A stretch of 64,000 bases of DNA from Pseudomonas gingeri (lineage in GTDB: Bacteria > Pseudomonadota > Gammaproteobacteria > Pseudomonadales > Pseudomonadaceae): NCBI RefSeq assembly GCF_013385425.1, contig NZ_JACAQA010000019.1, positions 124,001 to 188,000 of the forward strand, in the 5' to 3' direction. The number at the start of each line of letters is the position of its first letter. Within the stretch, counting starts at the first letter, position 1. A program made the position numbers and the translations under genes. Under the pieces are notes generated by a model. It was not told the origin of the DNA. It saw only the letters and a list, made by a program, of their open reading frames with translations, and ran no database searches. Shown here in pieces: positions 51,529-60,199 of this stretch.

Positions 51529-52124
51529 ACAGAACCGCCTCGGCACTTATCCTGCTGGCCATCGCCGGGCTGGGGATCGGCCTGACCTGGCAGGCACGGC
51601 AACACGCGTGGCCGCGGGTCCAGGAGCAACGCGAGGCGATTGAAAACCGCAGGCTGCTCGATGTCTTGCCGCCAGGGCAATACCAGAACCGCCCACTGTT
51701 GCTGGAGGCGCCGCAGCAACCCCACAGCTTGCTGATCAGTGCCGTCCTGATGCTCAAGGATGGACAACCGGCAGCGGTTGTCCTGCAAAGTCGGACCCAG
51801 GGTTACGCTGGCCCGCTGGAACTGATGATCGGGATTGGCGCCAACGGCAGGTTGCTCGGGGTCAAGACCTTGTCGCACTCGGAAACACCCGGGCTGGGAG
51901 CAAAAATCGCTGACCCGGGTAATCTCTGGTGGCGACAGTGGTTGGGCAAATCCAGTGCGGATACCCCCGATAACGACTGGAAACTGAAAAAAGATGGCGG
52001 GCAATTCGACCAGATCGCCGGCGCAACGATCACCTCCCGCGCCGCCGTCGACGCCATTCATGATGCCCTGCGCTACTTCGATGAACACCTGGCGCCACTC
52101 ATGGGAACAACTGCTCATGAATAG
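51525..52124 (+). CDS. rnfG: RnfG-like FMN subunit
   Basis: A 199-residue periplasm-facing subunit with one N-terminal helix (5-22) and the FMN-binding domain. The covalent FMN motif is IAGATITSRAAV (T168); ETPGLGAKIADPGNLWWRQW is the conserved loop. Overlaps rnfD by 4 bases and rnfE by 8 bases. Confidence 0.93.
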   Translation: MNRTASALILLAIAGLGIGLTWQARQHAWPRVQEQREAIENRRLLDVLPPGQYQNRPLLLEAPQQPHSLLISAVLMLKDGQPAAVVLQSRTQGYAGPLELMIGIGANGRLLGVKTLSHSETPGLGAKIADPGNLWWRQWLGKSSADTPDNDWKLKKDGGQFDQIAGATITSRAAVDAIHDALRYFDEHLAPLMGTTAHE

Positions 52125-52740
52125 ACCCGCGATGTTCCAGGGAACGTTGGTCCTGGCGCCGTTGCTCGGTGCCAGCGACTCGCTGCTCAAGGCGTTCTCG
52201 ATCGGGCTCCTGAGCCTGATCACGATCAGCGCCTATGGCTTGTTGAGCCGGGCTCTCAAGCCCTGGATTCACCCGGGGCTGGCCGCGCTGGGCAGCATCC
52301 TGCTCGCCGCCACCCTGGTCAGTTGCCTGTCGCTCGGCCTTCAGGCCTGGGCCTGGGAACTGCACCAGGCCCTGGGCATCTACCCGGCCCTGATCAGCCT
52401 GCAATGCCTGCTATTGGAACGCCTGGGAGCATTCGAGCGCCGTCACCTGACGACCAGCGCCACCCTGCTCGCCAGCCTCGGGGTAGGCCTGCTGCTCATG
52501 GGAACGCTACGAGAACTGCTGGGTAACGGCACCTTGCTGGATCATATGCGCTGGCTGGTCCCGAGCGCGAGCGAGCTGCCACGCCTGTGGACCACCCAGG
52601 ACGGGCTGCACCTGGCCAGCCTGACGCCGGGGGCCTTTATCCTTCTGGGCCTGCTGCTGGCCGCCAGGCAGGCCTGGAGCCAGCGCCAGCCAGCCAAGCC
52701 GGGCCCAACCTCAATTTCAAAGGAATCCACCGCCCCATGA
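52117..52740 (+). CDS. rnfE: RnfE-like membrane subunit with one retained cysteine
   Basis: A 207-residue six-helix protein of the same family as RnfA, a little shorter than the common 225-235. Classical RnfE has LLGLCP near residue 25 and TNCA near 105; here the first reads LLGASD (S20) and the second LISLQCLLLE (C97). GTLRELLGNGTLLDHM is the recognisable RnfE loop. It overlaps rnfG by 8 bases and nth by 4 bases. Confidence 0.88.
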   Translation: MNRPAMFQGTLVLAPLLGASDSLLKAFSIGLLSLITISAYGLLSRALKPWIHPGLAALGSILLAATLVSCLSLGLQAWAWELHQALGIYPALISLQCLLLERLGAFERRHLTTSATLLASLGVGLLLMGTLRELLGNGTLLDHMRWLVPSASELPRLWTTQDGLHLASLTPGAFILLGLLLAARQAWSQRQPAKPGPTSISKESTAP

Positions 52741-53375
52741 ACGCCGCCAAACGCCTGGAGATCTTTCGCAGATTCCACGAAGACAATCCCGATCCCAAGA
52801 CCGAGCTGGCTTACTCGAGCCCCTTTGAACTGTTGATCGCGGTGATTCTCTCCGCCCAGGCCACCGACGTCAGCGTGAACAAGGCGACCGCCAAGCTCTA
52901 TCCCGTGGCCAACACCCCACAAGCCATCCACGCCCTCGGGGTCGAAGGGCTGTCGGCGTATATCAAGACCATCGGCCTGTTCAACAGCAAGGCCAAGAAC
53001 GTGATCGAGACCTGCCGCCTGTTGGTGGAAAACCACGGCGGCGAAGTGCCGCAAACCCGCGAGGCCCTGGAAGCCCTGCCCGGCGTCGGCCGCAAGACCG
53101 CCAATGTGGTGCTCAACACCGCGTTCCGGCAGCTGACCATGGCCGTCGACACGCATATTTTCCGGGTCAGCAACCGCACCGGCCTGGCGCCAGGCAAAGA
53201 TGTGGTGGCGGTCGAGAAGCAATTGATGAAGTTTGTACCCAAGCCTTACCTGCTCGACGCCCACCACTGGTTGATCCTCCACGGGCGTTACGTCTGCCAG
53301 GCGCGCAAACCGCGTTGTGGCAGTTGCCGGATCGAAGACCTGTGCGATTACAAGGACAAGACCTCGGACGATTGA
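52737..53375 (+). CDS. nth: Endonuclease III (DNA glycosylase/AP lyase)
   Basis: Removes oxidised pyrimidines and cuts AP sites. The 212-residue protein has the HhH-GPD motif LPGVGRKTANVVLNTAF with catalytic K120, D138 (VDTHIFRV), and a C-terminal [4Fe-4S] loop C187-x6-C194-x2-C197-x5-C203. Position numbers match the E. coli enzyme. The ATG overlaps the stop of rnfE, so nth is part of the rnf operon as in many gammaproteobacteria. Confidence 0.97.
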   Translation: MNAAKRLEIFRRFHEDNPDPKTELAYSSPFELLIAVILSAQATDVSVNKATAKLYPVANTPQAIHALGVEGLSAYIKTIGLFNSKAKNVIETCRLLVENHGGEVPQTREALEALPGVGRKTANVVLNTAFRQLTMAVDTHIFRVSNRTGLAPGKDVVAVEKQLMKFVPKPYLLDAHHWLILHGRYVCQARKPRCGSCRIEDLCDYKDKTSDD

Positions 53376-53482
53376 GGCGCTATTGGTTTTATTGATGAGG
53401 CGATTGAAAAAATCTTTTTTACCAGACGGGCATTTATCGATATAAGGGGCGCCAACGGCAGTCTTAGCCCGGAGTTATGTTT

Positions 53483-53662
53483 ATGAGCACCGACAAAGAG
53501 CAACTGGACGTAGAAGACGACTTCATCGCTGCCGAAACCGAGGACAGCGAACCCGTGGTGGAAGTCGCCAAAACCAACCTCAGCAAGCGCCGCACCATCG
53601 ATAACCTGCTGGAAGAGCGCCGCCTGAAAAGGCAATTGGCAGATTATGATTTCGACTTGTAA
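53483..53662 (+). CDS. Small acidic/basic PA3496-type protein
   Basis: A 59-residue protein: acidic first half (TDKEQLDVEDDFIAAETEDS) and basic helical second half (SKRRTIDNLLEERRLKRQLA) ending DYDFDL. Its place right after nth matches a small conserved gene in P. aeruginosa that I recall as PA3496. GGAG lies eight bases upstream of the ATG chosen; an ATG two codons earlier is too close to it. Function unknown. Confidence 0.8.
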   Translation: MSTDKEQLDVEDDFIAAETEDSEPVVEVAKTNLSKRRTIDNLLEERRLKRQLADYDFDL

Positions 53663-53679
53663 TTAACATGCGCCCACTC

Positions 53680-53704
53680 AAAAGCCTCCTTTGCGGAGGC
53701 TTTT
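53680..53704 (+). terminator. Rho-independent terminator
   Basis: AAAAGCCTCC-TTTGC-GGAGGCTTTT, 18 bases after the small gene. Confidence 0.88.
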
Positions 53705-53849
53705 CGGTTTATAGAGGTGTCGTTGTTCACACGGAGCATCATCGATGCCGCACCGGCGGCCCTCTCCTGCCGGCTAAATACCAGGGGCTCTCCTTGTCGT
53801 CCCTGCTGCCTTCCCCCTTCTCCAAGCGTCCTCTGCCAAATGCCAGCCG

Positions 53850-54476
53850 TTAAACCAGGCCGTTACGCTGTGCCAGCTCGATCAGGTCAACCAGCGAGCG
53901 GGCATTGAGCTTGAGCAATAAACGCGTTTTGTAGGTACTGACGGTCTTGTTGCTCAAGAACATGCCATCGGCAATTTCCTTGTTGCTCTTCCCTCTGGCC
54001 AATTGCTGCAACACCATCATTTCACGGCCGGAAAGCCGGTTGACCATATCGGCCTCGCTGGCATTCCCCAGGCTGGAGCGCACCGTGTGCAAGGCCTGGT
54101 TGGGGAAATAGCTGTAGCCGGATAGCACCGCCTTGATGGCGCTGAGCATTTCAGTCAGGTCCTGCTGTTTGCACACATAACCCGCGGCGCCGGCCTGCAT
54201 GCAACGCATGGAGAAATGCCCCGGGGCCTGCGAGGTCAACACCAGAACTTTGAAAGAAAGTCCCATAGACGTTAAACGGGCAATGACTTCCAGCCCGTCC
54301 AGTTTGGGGATCCCGATATCGAGTATAACAATGTCCGGCGCATGTTCCCGCGCCAGCTGTAAAGCATCTACACCGTTATCCGTCTCCGCAATGACTTCGT
54401 AGCCATGACGTTCCATCAGCATACGTACAGCAAGACGAATGACGGGATGATCATCCACGATCAGCACTTTATTCAT
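53850..54476 (-). CDS. NarL/LuxR-family response regulator (BvgA/RocA-like)
   Basis: A 208-residue response regulator. Receiver: acidic pair D8/D9, phosphoacceptor D53 (IVILDIGIPKLDG), K102-type lysine. The C-terminal HTH is SNKEIADGMFLSNKTVSTYK. Closest named relatives I recall are BvgA, EvgA and P. aeruginosa RocA1, which act with unorthodox sensor kinases; no kinase is nearby, so it is an orphan regulator. The ATG at 54476 (MNKVLIVDDHPVIRL) is used rather than one four codons earlier. It is transcribed into the previous gene's terminator. Confidence 0.92.
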   Translation of the reverse strand: MNKVLIVDDHPVIRLAVRMLMERHGYEVIAETDNGVDALQLAREHAPDIVILDIGIPKLDGLEVIARLTSMGLSFKVLVLTSQAPGHFSMRCMQAGAAGYVCKQQDLTEMLSAIKAVLSGYSYFPNQALHTVRSSLGNASEADMVNRLSGREMMVLQQLARGKSNKEIADGMFLSNKTVSTYKTRLLLKLNARSLVDLIELAQRNGLV

Positions 54477-55367
54477 GGGCAAGTCCAATTTTCGCTGTTC
54501 GAATTTTCAGAGTCAGCACAATAGCCTAGTCATACCCTCCTGGGCATAGCGCCTCCACCGGGCAGTACCAGCCAAAGACATTCCCTACAAACAACAGAGA
54601 TTTGCCCTACAAAAAAAGCACCATCATAAAAAGTGCAACGCCTCAGAGGACAACCAGTCGTCCGGGCGCCATACAGTCCATGATAAACACCCCTCCCCGG
54701 AAGAGTTTCATTATGGCCCCAGCAGAACGACATCCTCTTGCTTCGTTTTGCCGGTTTCAAACATTAGAACGCAAGGCGATGGTGTGTCTAATGGATTTCT
54801 GCAACAAGAAATAATGCATCCCTGTGTGGCAAGCCCTGCCCTGGCCGCGCGCCCGCGCTCGTTGCCTGGACAGGTGACACCCGTGTCCATGGGCCACACG
54901 GGGCCAGGCTCGGGAAGTGGCCATAAAACGCTCCGGCATACACATAAGTAAAGACCGCATTATCAAAAAGATGTTTATTCTAAGATTCAGTCACCAGAAA
55001 CGTTTGACAACTTGCATGCGCTCTTCGCGCGTCCCTACACAATCTGCCCTGAGTCGTTCAACCTCCATATCGCCCGGCCCTCAGCATTAACAGCCGTAAA
55101 ACCTCACACTTTAAAAACGCCAATCCACAACCGATAAAAAGAACAGGAAATGGACTACACCCCGCCAAGAACGCTTACCTTCAATTCTACAAGCATCGCC
55201 CGAAAGCCCCCCCCTCTGACTTGATCCTTTCCTGGCGGGCTGCAAACTCGATACTTGCTGACTCACTTCAAGACCTTCGAACACCACCCAATCGTTTATT
55301 CAATTCCTAACATCGAATGACATTAGCAAAGGTCTATCCTACGACTCGGACGAGCAGGCCATATATA
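54477..55367. other. 891-base region without a convincing gene
   Basis: Short open frames here lack ribosome-binding sites and have poor composition. The first about 250 bases are A-rich (CTACAAAAAAAGCACCATCAT). A nested inverted repeat lies at 54864-54909: GCCTGG (54864-54869) with CCAGGC (54904-54909), and inside it CCCGTGT (54880-54886) with ACACGGG (54896-54902); TGGACA/TGTCCA offers an alternative inner pairing. It could be a structured RNA or operator for the flanking regulator or HTH genes. 55000-55360 shows nothing distinct. Confidence 0.5.
54864..54909. repeat. Nested inverted repeat in gene-free region
   Basis: Outer stem of 6 bp and inner stem of 7 bp, with a competing TGGACA...TGTCCA pairing; no T-run follows. 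Confidence 0.5.
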
Positions 55368-55910
55368 ATGAACGACCACACCTTCAAAAAGCATCTCAGC
55401 CCACACAAACCTCTGGATCTTGACCTGGATCTGGCCATAGACGACTTCCTCAAACGCGGCGGCACCATTGATCGCGTGCAAGGCCCGGTCTGCGAGCAAG
55501 CACCGCCGGACACTGGTGATCACGCCCCCACATCGGAGGAAGAGGAACAGGAAAGAGCCCGCAAAACCGAACTGCTGCGCGAGCTGATTACCAAAGGAGC
55601 GGGCATCTGCGCCCTGCAGTACTCGCTCAAGATGAACAAGAACGAGATAAAGCGCATGGCCCGGGAAAACGGTCTGAAGATCGTCCAGAGCCGCTCGCTG
55701 CACCTCACTCGAAAATGCCGGGCGTCGCACTCCGCCACCGCGGAGTTCGCCCAGGATGCGATAGCCGGACATGCCATGCACTATTGCGCGCTCGGTTACA
55801 CCGCCATCGAAATCGCACAAAAACTCGACCTGACCGTGCGCCAGGTCTGCGAACTCGGGAAAAACTACCGCTTCGAACTCAATCACCGCAACGACCATCG
55901 GGATGAATAA
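55368..55910 (+). CDS. Unrecognised protein with two HTH-like segments
   Basis: A 180-residue acidic-then-basic cytosolic protein. Residues 17-36 (LDLDLDLAIDDFLKRGGTID) are acidic and repetitive, 55-70 is Glu-rich, and two helix-turn-helix-like segments follow: 66-103 (ELLRELITKGAGICALQYSL then KMNKNEIKRMARENGL) and 139-166 (ALGYTAIEIAQKLDLTVRQV). It may bind DNA, but I do not recognise the family. The ATG is chosen because MNDHTF starts the well-composed region; longer upstream frame is poor. It is isolated, followed by a terminator shared with argG. Confidence 0.68.
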   Translation: MNDHTFKKHLSPHKPLDLDLDLAIDDFLKRGGTIDRVQGPVCEQAPPDTGDHAPTSEEEEQERARKTELLRELITKGAGICALQYSLKMNKNEIKRMARENGLKIVQSRSLHLTRKCRASHSATAEFAQDAIAGHAMHYCALGYTAIEIAQKLDLTVRQVCELGKNYRFELNHRNDHRDE

Positions 55911-55925
55911 TACCGTCCCGGCGGC

Positions 55926-55958
55926 AAAAAAAAGCCCCGGCCAGTGGCCGGGGCTTTT
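55926..55958. terminator. Bidirectional terminator between HTH-like gene and argG
   Basis: AAAAAAAAGCCCCGGCC-AGT-GGCCGGGGCTTTT, perfect nine-base stem between converging genes. Confidence 0.92.
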
Positions 55959-55973
55959 CAGGGCAACAACCGA

Positions 55974-57191
55974 TCAGAACAAGCGACGGCCTTTGTTCGC
56001 CGCAATGCGCATGCGCAGCGCATTGAGCTTGATGAAGCCGGCCGCGTCGGCCTGGTTGTAGGCGCCGCCGTCTTCTTCGAAGGTGGCGATGTTGGCATCG
56101 AACAGCGACTCGTCGGACTTGCGGCCGGTGACGATGACGTTGCCCTTGTACAGCTTCAGGCGAACCACACCGTTCACGTGGGCCTGGGAAGCATCGATCA
56201 TCTGCTGCAGCATCAGACGCTCAGGGCTCCACCAGTAGCCGGTGTAGATCAGGCTGGCGTACTTGGGCATCAGCTCGTCTTTCAGGTGAGCGACTTCGCG
56301 GTCCAGGGTGATCGACTCGATCGCCCGGTGCGCGCGCAGCATGATGGTGCCGCCCGGGGTTTCGTAGCAGCCGCGGGACTTCATGCCCACATAACGGTTC
56401 TCGACGATGTCCAGACGACCGATACCGTGTTCGCCACCGATACGGTTCAGGGTCGCCAGCACGGTGGCCGGGGTCATTTCGACGCCGTCCAGCGCGACGA
56501 TATCGCCGTTGCGGTAGGTCAGTTCCAGGTACTGCGGCTTGTCAGGCGCGTTCTCCGGGGAGACGGTCCAACGCCACATGTCTTCTTCGTGCTCGGTCCA
56601 GGTGTCTTCCAGCACGCCGCCTTCATAGGAAATGTGCAGCAGGTTGGCATCCATCGAGTACGGGGATTTTTTCTTGCCGTGACGCTCGATCGGGATGTTG
56701 TGCTTTTCAGCGTAATCCATCAGCTTTTCACGGGACAGCAGGTCCCATTCACGCCACGGAGCAATGACTTTCACGCCGGGCTTGAGGGCGTAGGCACCCA
56801 GTTCGAAACGGACCTGGTCGTTGCCCTTGCCGGTAGCGCCGTGGGAAATGGCGTCGGCGCCGGTTTCGTTGGCGATTTCGATCAGGCGCTTGGCGATCAG
56901 CGGACGCGCAATGGAAGTACCCAGCAGGTACTCGCCTTCGTAGACGGTATTGGCACGAAACATCGGGAACACGAAATCGCGCACGAACTCTTCGCGCAGG
57001 TCGTCGATGTAGATCTCTTTCACGCCCATGGCTTGCGCCTTGGCACGTGCAGGTTCGACCTCTTCGCCCTGACCCAGGTCAGCGGTGAAGGTCACCACTT
57101 CACAGTTATAAGTATCCTGCAGCCACTTGAGGATCACCGAAGTGTCCAGGCCGCCGGAATACGCCAGAACGACCTTGTTTACGTCGGCCAT
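55974..57191 (-). CDS. argG: Argininosuccinate synthase
   Basis: Joins citrulline and aspartate with ATP in arginine synthesis. The 405-residue protein starts MADVNKVVLAYSGGLDTSVI with the PP-loop AYSGGLDTS (9-17), and has ISHGATGKGNDQVRFELG at about 115-132 for ATP and aspartate binding. Length is standard. It is a single gene with the terminator at 55926-55958; motY lies upstream on the same strand after 129 bases. Confidence 0.98.
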   Translation of the reverse strand: MADVNKVVLAYSGGLDTSVILKWLQDTYNCEVVTFTADLGQGEEVEPARAKAQAMGVKEIYIDDLREEFVRDFVFPMFRANTVYEGEYLLGTSIARPLIAKRLIEIANETGADAISHGATGKGNDQVRFELGAYALKPGVKVIAPWREWDLLSREKLMDYAEKHNIPIERHGKKKSPYSMDANLLHISYEGGVLEDTWTEHEEDMWRWTVSPENAPDKPQYLELTYRNGDIVALDGVEMTPATVLATLNRIGGEHGIGRLDIVENRYVGMKSRGCYETPGGTIMLRAHRAIESITLDREVAHLKDELMPKYASLIYTGYWWSPERLMLQQMIDASQAHVNGVVRLKLYKGNVIVTGRKSDESLFDANIATFEEDGGAYNQADAAGFIKLNALRMRIAANKGRRLF

Positions 57192-57320
57192 GCCATCACT
57201 CCACGGGGTTGTACGGAAAGGCGTCGATTCTAACGCTCAAACCGGTGGATTTACAGAGGCGCGACAGCTTAGGACGGCAAAGCGACAGATAATGTCGAGG
57301 CGGCGACGAAAACAGCCGCT

Positions 57321-58244
57321 TCAGGAGGTCTTCGCGGCACTCGCCGCATTGGCGACAGGCGCGGGAGCAGGAGCCGGCGCGGACTTCTCGGCGACCGGGA
57401 CACGCTCCAGATGGATATTGACCCGGCGATTCTTCGCCCGGTTGGCCGCACTGTTGTTCGGCACCAGCGGATAACGTTCGCCGTGGAAGCGCATGACAAT
57501 CTCCGATTCGGGGATGCCATTGGCCTTGAAGAAGTCCATCACCGCCAGCGCCCGGCGGCGTGACAGGTCACGGTTGGCCAGGCGATTGCCGGCATTGTCG
57601 GAGTGCCCGTCGAGCTCGATATGGTTGACGGTCGGGTCGGCCTTGATGAAGTCGAGCATCACCTGCAACTCGGCCTTGGCCTGGGCATCGAGGTCGACGC
57701 CGGTGCCGGGAAAACCGATCTGCGCCTGTTTCACTTGCTCGAAATTCTTCGGCAGCAGTTTCGCGGTGCACTCCTGGTAGTCGCTGTAGGCCTTGCTGAA
57801 CTTCACCGGCAGCAGGCGTATTTCCGAAACGCCACCGTCTCTGGAGTAGTGACGAACCAACGGGCTGCGGCCCTCCATCAGGCCACTGACCAGACGCCCG
57901 GCCTGGCCCTGGGAGCTGTTAAACAGCACATCGCCACTGCCGATCTGCACCGAGCCCAGGTTGATGTCGCCGCGCCCCGGCTGCCACGGTGCCGCAGCGG
58001 CCAGCAGGGTCGCCGAACCGCCACCGAGTACGTGGTTGTAGGATTTCAGGCGAAAGATCACCTGCTCGCCGGCCCGGCGCACGAACTCACCGGCACCGAA
58101 GTCGGTGATCGGCTGGCTCAGCCGACACTCGAACTTGTCCCCTTCCACCTTCCACTCGATGCTCTCCAGACGGGTCTGGAAAGTCATGGCCATGGCGGGC
58201 AGGCTGGCGAACATACTGAGCAAGGCTAAATAACGCTGGCGCAC
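57321..58244 (-). CDS. motY: Flagellar stator ring protein MotY (OmpA-like)
   Basis: A 307-residue periplasmic protein with signal peptide (cleavage about after AMA), an N-terminal MotY domain that binds the flagellar basal body (MTFQTRLESIEWKVEGDKFE through GGGSATLLAAAAPWQPG) and a C-terminal OmpA peptidoglycan-binding domain (IELDGHSDNAGNRLANRDLS, SRRRALAVMDFFKANGIPES). An Ala/Pro tail of about 25 residues follows. Start is GTG: one at 58244 is preceded by GGAG and preferred over GTG at 58256. Divergent from pyrC, order argG-motY-pyrC-rnt as in P. aeruginosa. Confidence 0.92.
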   Translation of the reverse strand: MRQRYLALLSMFASLPAMAMTFQTRLESIEWKVEGDKFECRLSQPITDFGAGEFVRRAGEQVIFRLKSYNHVLGGGSATLLAAAAPWQPGRGDINLGSVQIGSGDVLFNSSQGQAGRLVSGLMEGRSPLVRHYSRDGGVSEIRLLPVKFSKAYSDYQECTAKLLPKNFEQVKQAQIGFPGTGVDLDAQAKAELQVMLDFIKADPTVNHIELDGHSDNAGNRLANRDLSRRRALAVMDFFKANGIPESEIVMRFHGERYPLVPNNSAANRAKNRRVNIHLERVPVAEKSAPAPAPAPVANAASAAKTS

Positions 58245-58402
58245 GGGAGGCTCCACTGAATGTCTACATCGTCAAGACAGGCATGCCGATTCCACGCCCT
58301 ACCTCTGTGGTATCGGTTGCCCGTGGCAAAACTTGATAGCGAGTGCCTGAGGCCGTCTTTTCCGGTAGCATTCCCTTCAGTTCGACCCGCCTGGAATCCC
58401 CA

Positions 58403-59449
58403 ATGTCCGACCGCCTGACCCTGCTGCGTCCCGACGACTGGCATATTCATCTTCGCGATGGTGCTGCGTTACCCCACACTGTCGCGGATGTTGCGCGCAC
58501 CTTCGGCCGCGCCATCATCATGCCAAACCTGGTGCCACCGGTGCGCAACGCCGCGGAAGCCGACGCCTATCGCCAGCGTATTCTCGCCGCGCGCCCGGCC
58601 GGCAGCCGCTTCGAACCGTTGATGGTGCTCTACCTCACCGACCGGACCCAGCCCGAGGACATCCGCGCCGCCAAGGCCAGTGGTTTCGTCCACGCCGCCA
58701 AGCTCTACCCGGCCGGCGCGACCACCAACTCGGACTCCGGCGTCACCCGCATCGACACGATCTTCCCGGTCCTGGAAGCCATGGCCGAAGTCGGCATGCC
58801 GCTGTTGATCCACGGTGAAGTCACCCGTGGCGAGGTCGATGTGTTCGACCGCGAAAAACTCTTCATCGACGAGCATATGCGCCGCGTCGTCGAGCGTTTC
58901 CCGAGCCTGAGGGTGGTGTTCGAACACATCACCACGGCGGATGCGGTGCAGTTTGTCAGCGAGGCCCCGGCCAACGTCGGCGCGACCATTACCGCCCATC
59001 ACCTGCTGTACAACCGCAACCACATGCTGGTGGGCGGTATCCGTCCGCACTTCTACTGCCTGCCGATCCTCAAGCGCGGCACGCACCAGGAAGCCCTGCT
59101 GACGGCGGCGACCAGCGACAATCCGAAGTTTTTCCTCGGCACCGACTCGGCGCCCCATGCCCAGCACGCCAAGGAAGCCGCCTGCGGTTGCGCCGGCTGC
59201 TACACCGCCTATGCCGCGATCGAGCTGTATGCCGAAGCCTTCGAACAGCGCAATGCGCTGGACAAGCTCGAAGGTTTCGCCAGCCTGCATGGCCCGCGCT
59301 TCTACGGCCTGCCGGCGAACACCGAACAGATCACCCTGGTCCGTGAAGAATGGACCGCCCCGACCAGCCTGCCATTCGGCGAGCTGTCAGTCATCCCGCT
59401 GCGCGCCGGTGAAAAACTGCGCTGGCGCCTGCTGGAGAAAACGCTGTGA
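58403..59449 (+). CDS. pyrC: Dihydroorotase (class II)
   Basis: Zinc enzyme closing carbamoyl aspartate to dihydroorotate in pyrimidine synthesis. The 348-residue protein has H14-x-H16 (DDWHIHLRDG), carboxylated K100 (HAAKLYPAGATTNS), LIHGEV and VFEHITT His motifs, and FFLGTDSAPH with the catalytic Asp near residue 252. The ATG at 58403 follows GGAATCCCCA; in frame with no better candidate. It overlaps rnt by 4 bases. Confidence 0.97.
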   Translation: MSDRLTLLRPDDWHIHLRDGAALPHTVADVARTFGRAIIMPNLVPPVRNAAEADAYRQRILAARPAGSRFEPLMVLYLTDRTQPEDIRAAKASGFVHAAKLYPAGATTNSDSGVTRIDTIFPVLEAMAEVGMPLLIHGEVTRGEVDVFDREKLFIDEHMRRVVERFPSLRVVFEHITTADAVQFVSEAPANVGATITAHHLLYNRNHMLVGGIRPHFYCLPILKRGTHQEALLTAATSDNPKFFLGTDSAPHAQHAKEAACGCAGCYTAYAAIELYAEAFEQRNALDKLEGFASLHGPRFYGLPANTEQITLVREEWTAPTSLPFGELSVIPLRAGEKLRWRLLEKTL

Positions 59450-60123
59450 GTGAAGAGCATTTCGACGACGAACAAGAAGGCAATGGCGGCGGTACCGGTT
59501 CCCGGCACCCGATGGCCGCGCGCTTTCGTGGCTACCTGCCGGTTGTCGTCGATGTCGAGACCGGAGGTTTCAACGCCGCCACCGACGCCCTGCTGGAAAT
59601 CGCCGCGACCACCATCGGCATGGACGAAAAAGGCTTTGTGTTCCCGGAGCACACCTATTTCTTCCGCGTCGAGCCGTTCGAAGGCGCCAATATCGAAGCC
59701 GCTGCCCTGGAGTTCACCGGGATCAAGCTCGATCACCCACTGCGCATGGCGGTCAGCGAAGAAGCCGCACTGACCGACATTTTCCGTGGTGTGCGCAAGG
59801 CCCTGAAGGCCAACGGTTGCAAACGCGCGATCCTGGTCGGTCACAACAGCAGCTTCGACCTGGGCTTCCTCAACGCCGCCGTGGCGCGGCTGGACATGAA
59901 GCGCAACCCGTTCCACCCGTTCTCCAGCTTCGACACCGCCACCCTCGCCGGCCTCGCCTACGGCCAGACCGTATTGGCCAAGGCCTGCCAGGCGGCCGAT
60001 ATCGACTTTGACGGACGCGAAGCCCACTCGGCCCGCTACGACACCGAGAAGACCGCCGATCTGTTCTGCGGCATCGTCAACCGCTGGAAACAAATGGGTG
60101 GCTGGGAAGACTACAACGACTGA
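59446..60123 (+). CDS. rnt: Ribonuclease T
   Basis: DEDDh 3'-5' exoribonuclease maturing tRNA CCA ends and stable RNAs. The 225-residue protein has ExoI D36-x-E38 (VVVDVETGGF), ExoII HNSSFDLGFLNAA and ExoIII HSARYDTEKTADLF. It starts with GTG inside the pyrC stop (GTGA overlap), indicating coupling. A terminator follows at 60152-60182. Confidence 0.97.
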   Translation: MSEEHFDDEQEGNGGGTGSRHPMAARFRGYLPVVVDVETGGFNAATDALLEIAATTIGMDEKGFVFPEHTYFFRVEPFEGANIEAAALEFTGIKLDHPLRMAVSEEAALTDIFRGVRKALKANGCKRAILVGHNSSFDLGFLNAAVARLDMKRNPFHPFSSFDTATLAGLAYGQTVLAKACQAADIDFDGREAHSARYDTEKTADLFCGIVNRWKQMGGWEDYND

Positions 60124-60151
60124 TCCGGTCGACGAAGCAATCCCCGCCCAT

Positions 60152-60182
60152 AAAAAAACCGGTCATCAAGACCGGTTTTTTT
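60152..60182. terminator. Bidirectional terminator between rnt and peroxiredoxin gene
   Basis: AAAAAAACCGGTC-ATCAA-GACCGGTTTTTTT; the two genes converge on it. Confidence 0.92.
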
Positions 60183-60199
60183 ATGCATGAAGCTGGCGC

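Noticed and set aside
54530..54966. Short frames in the gene-free region
   Set aside because: No ribosome-binding sites, mixed composition, and overlapping candidates on both strands that exclude each other.
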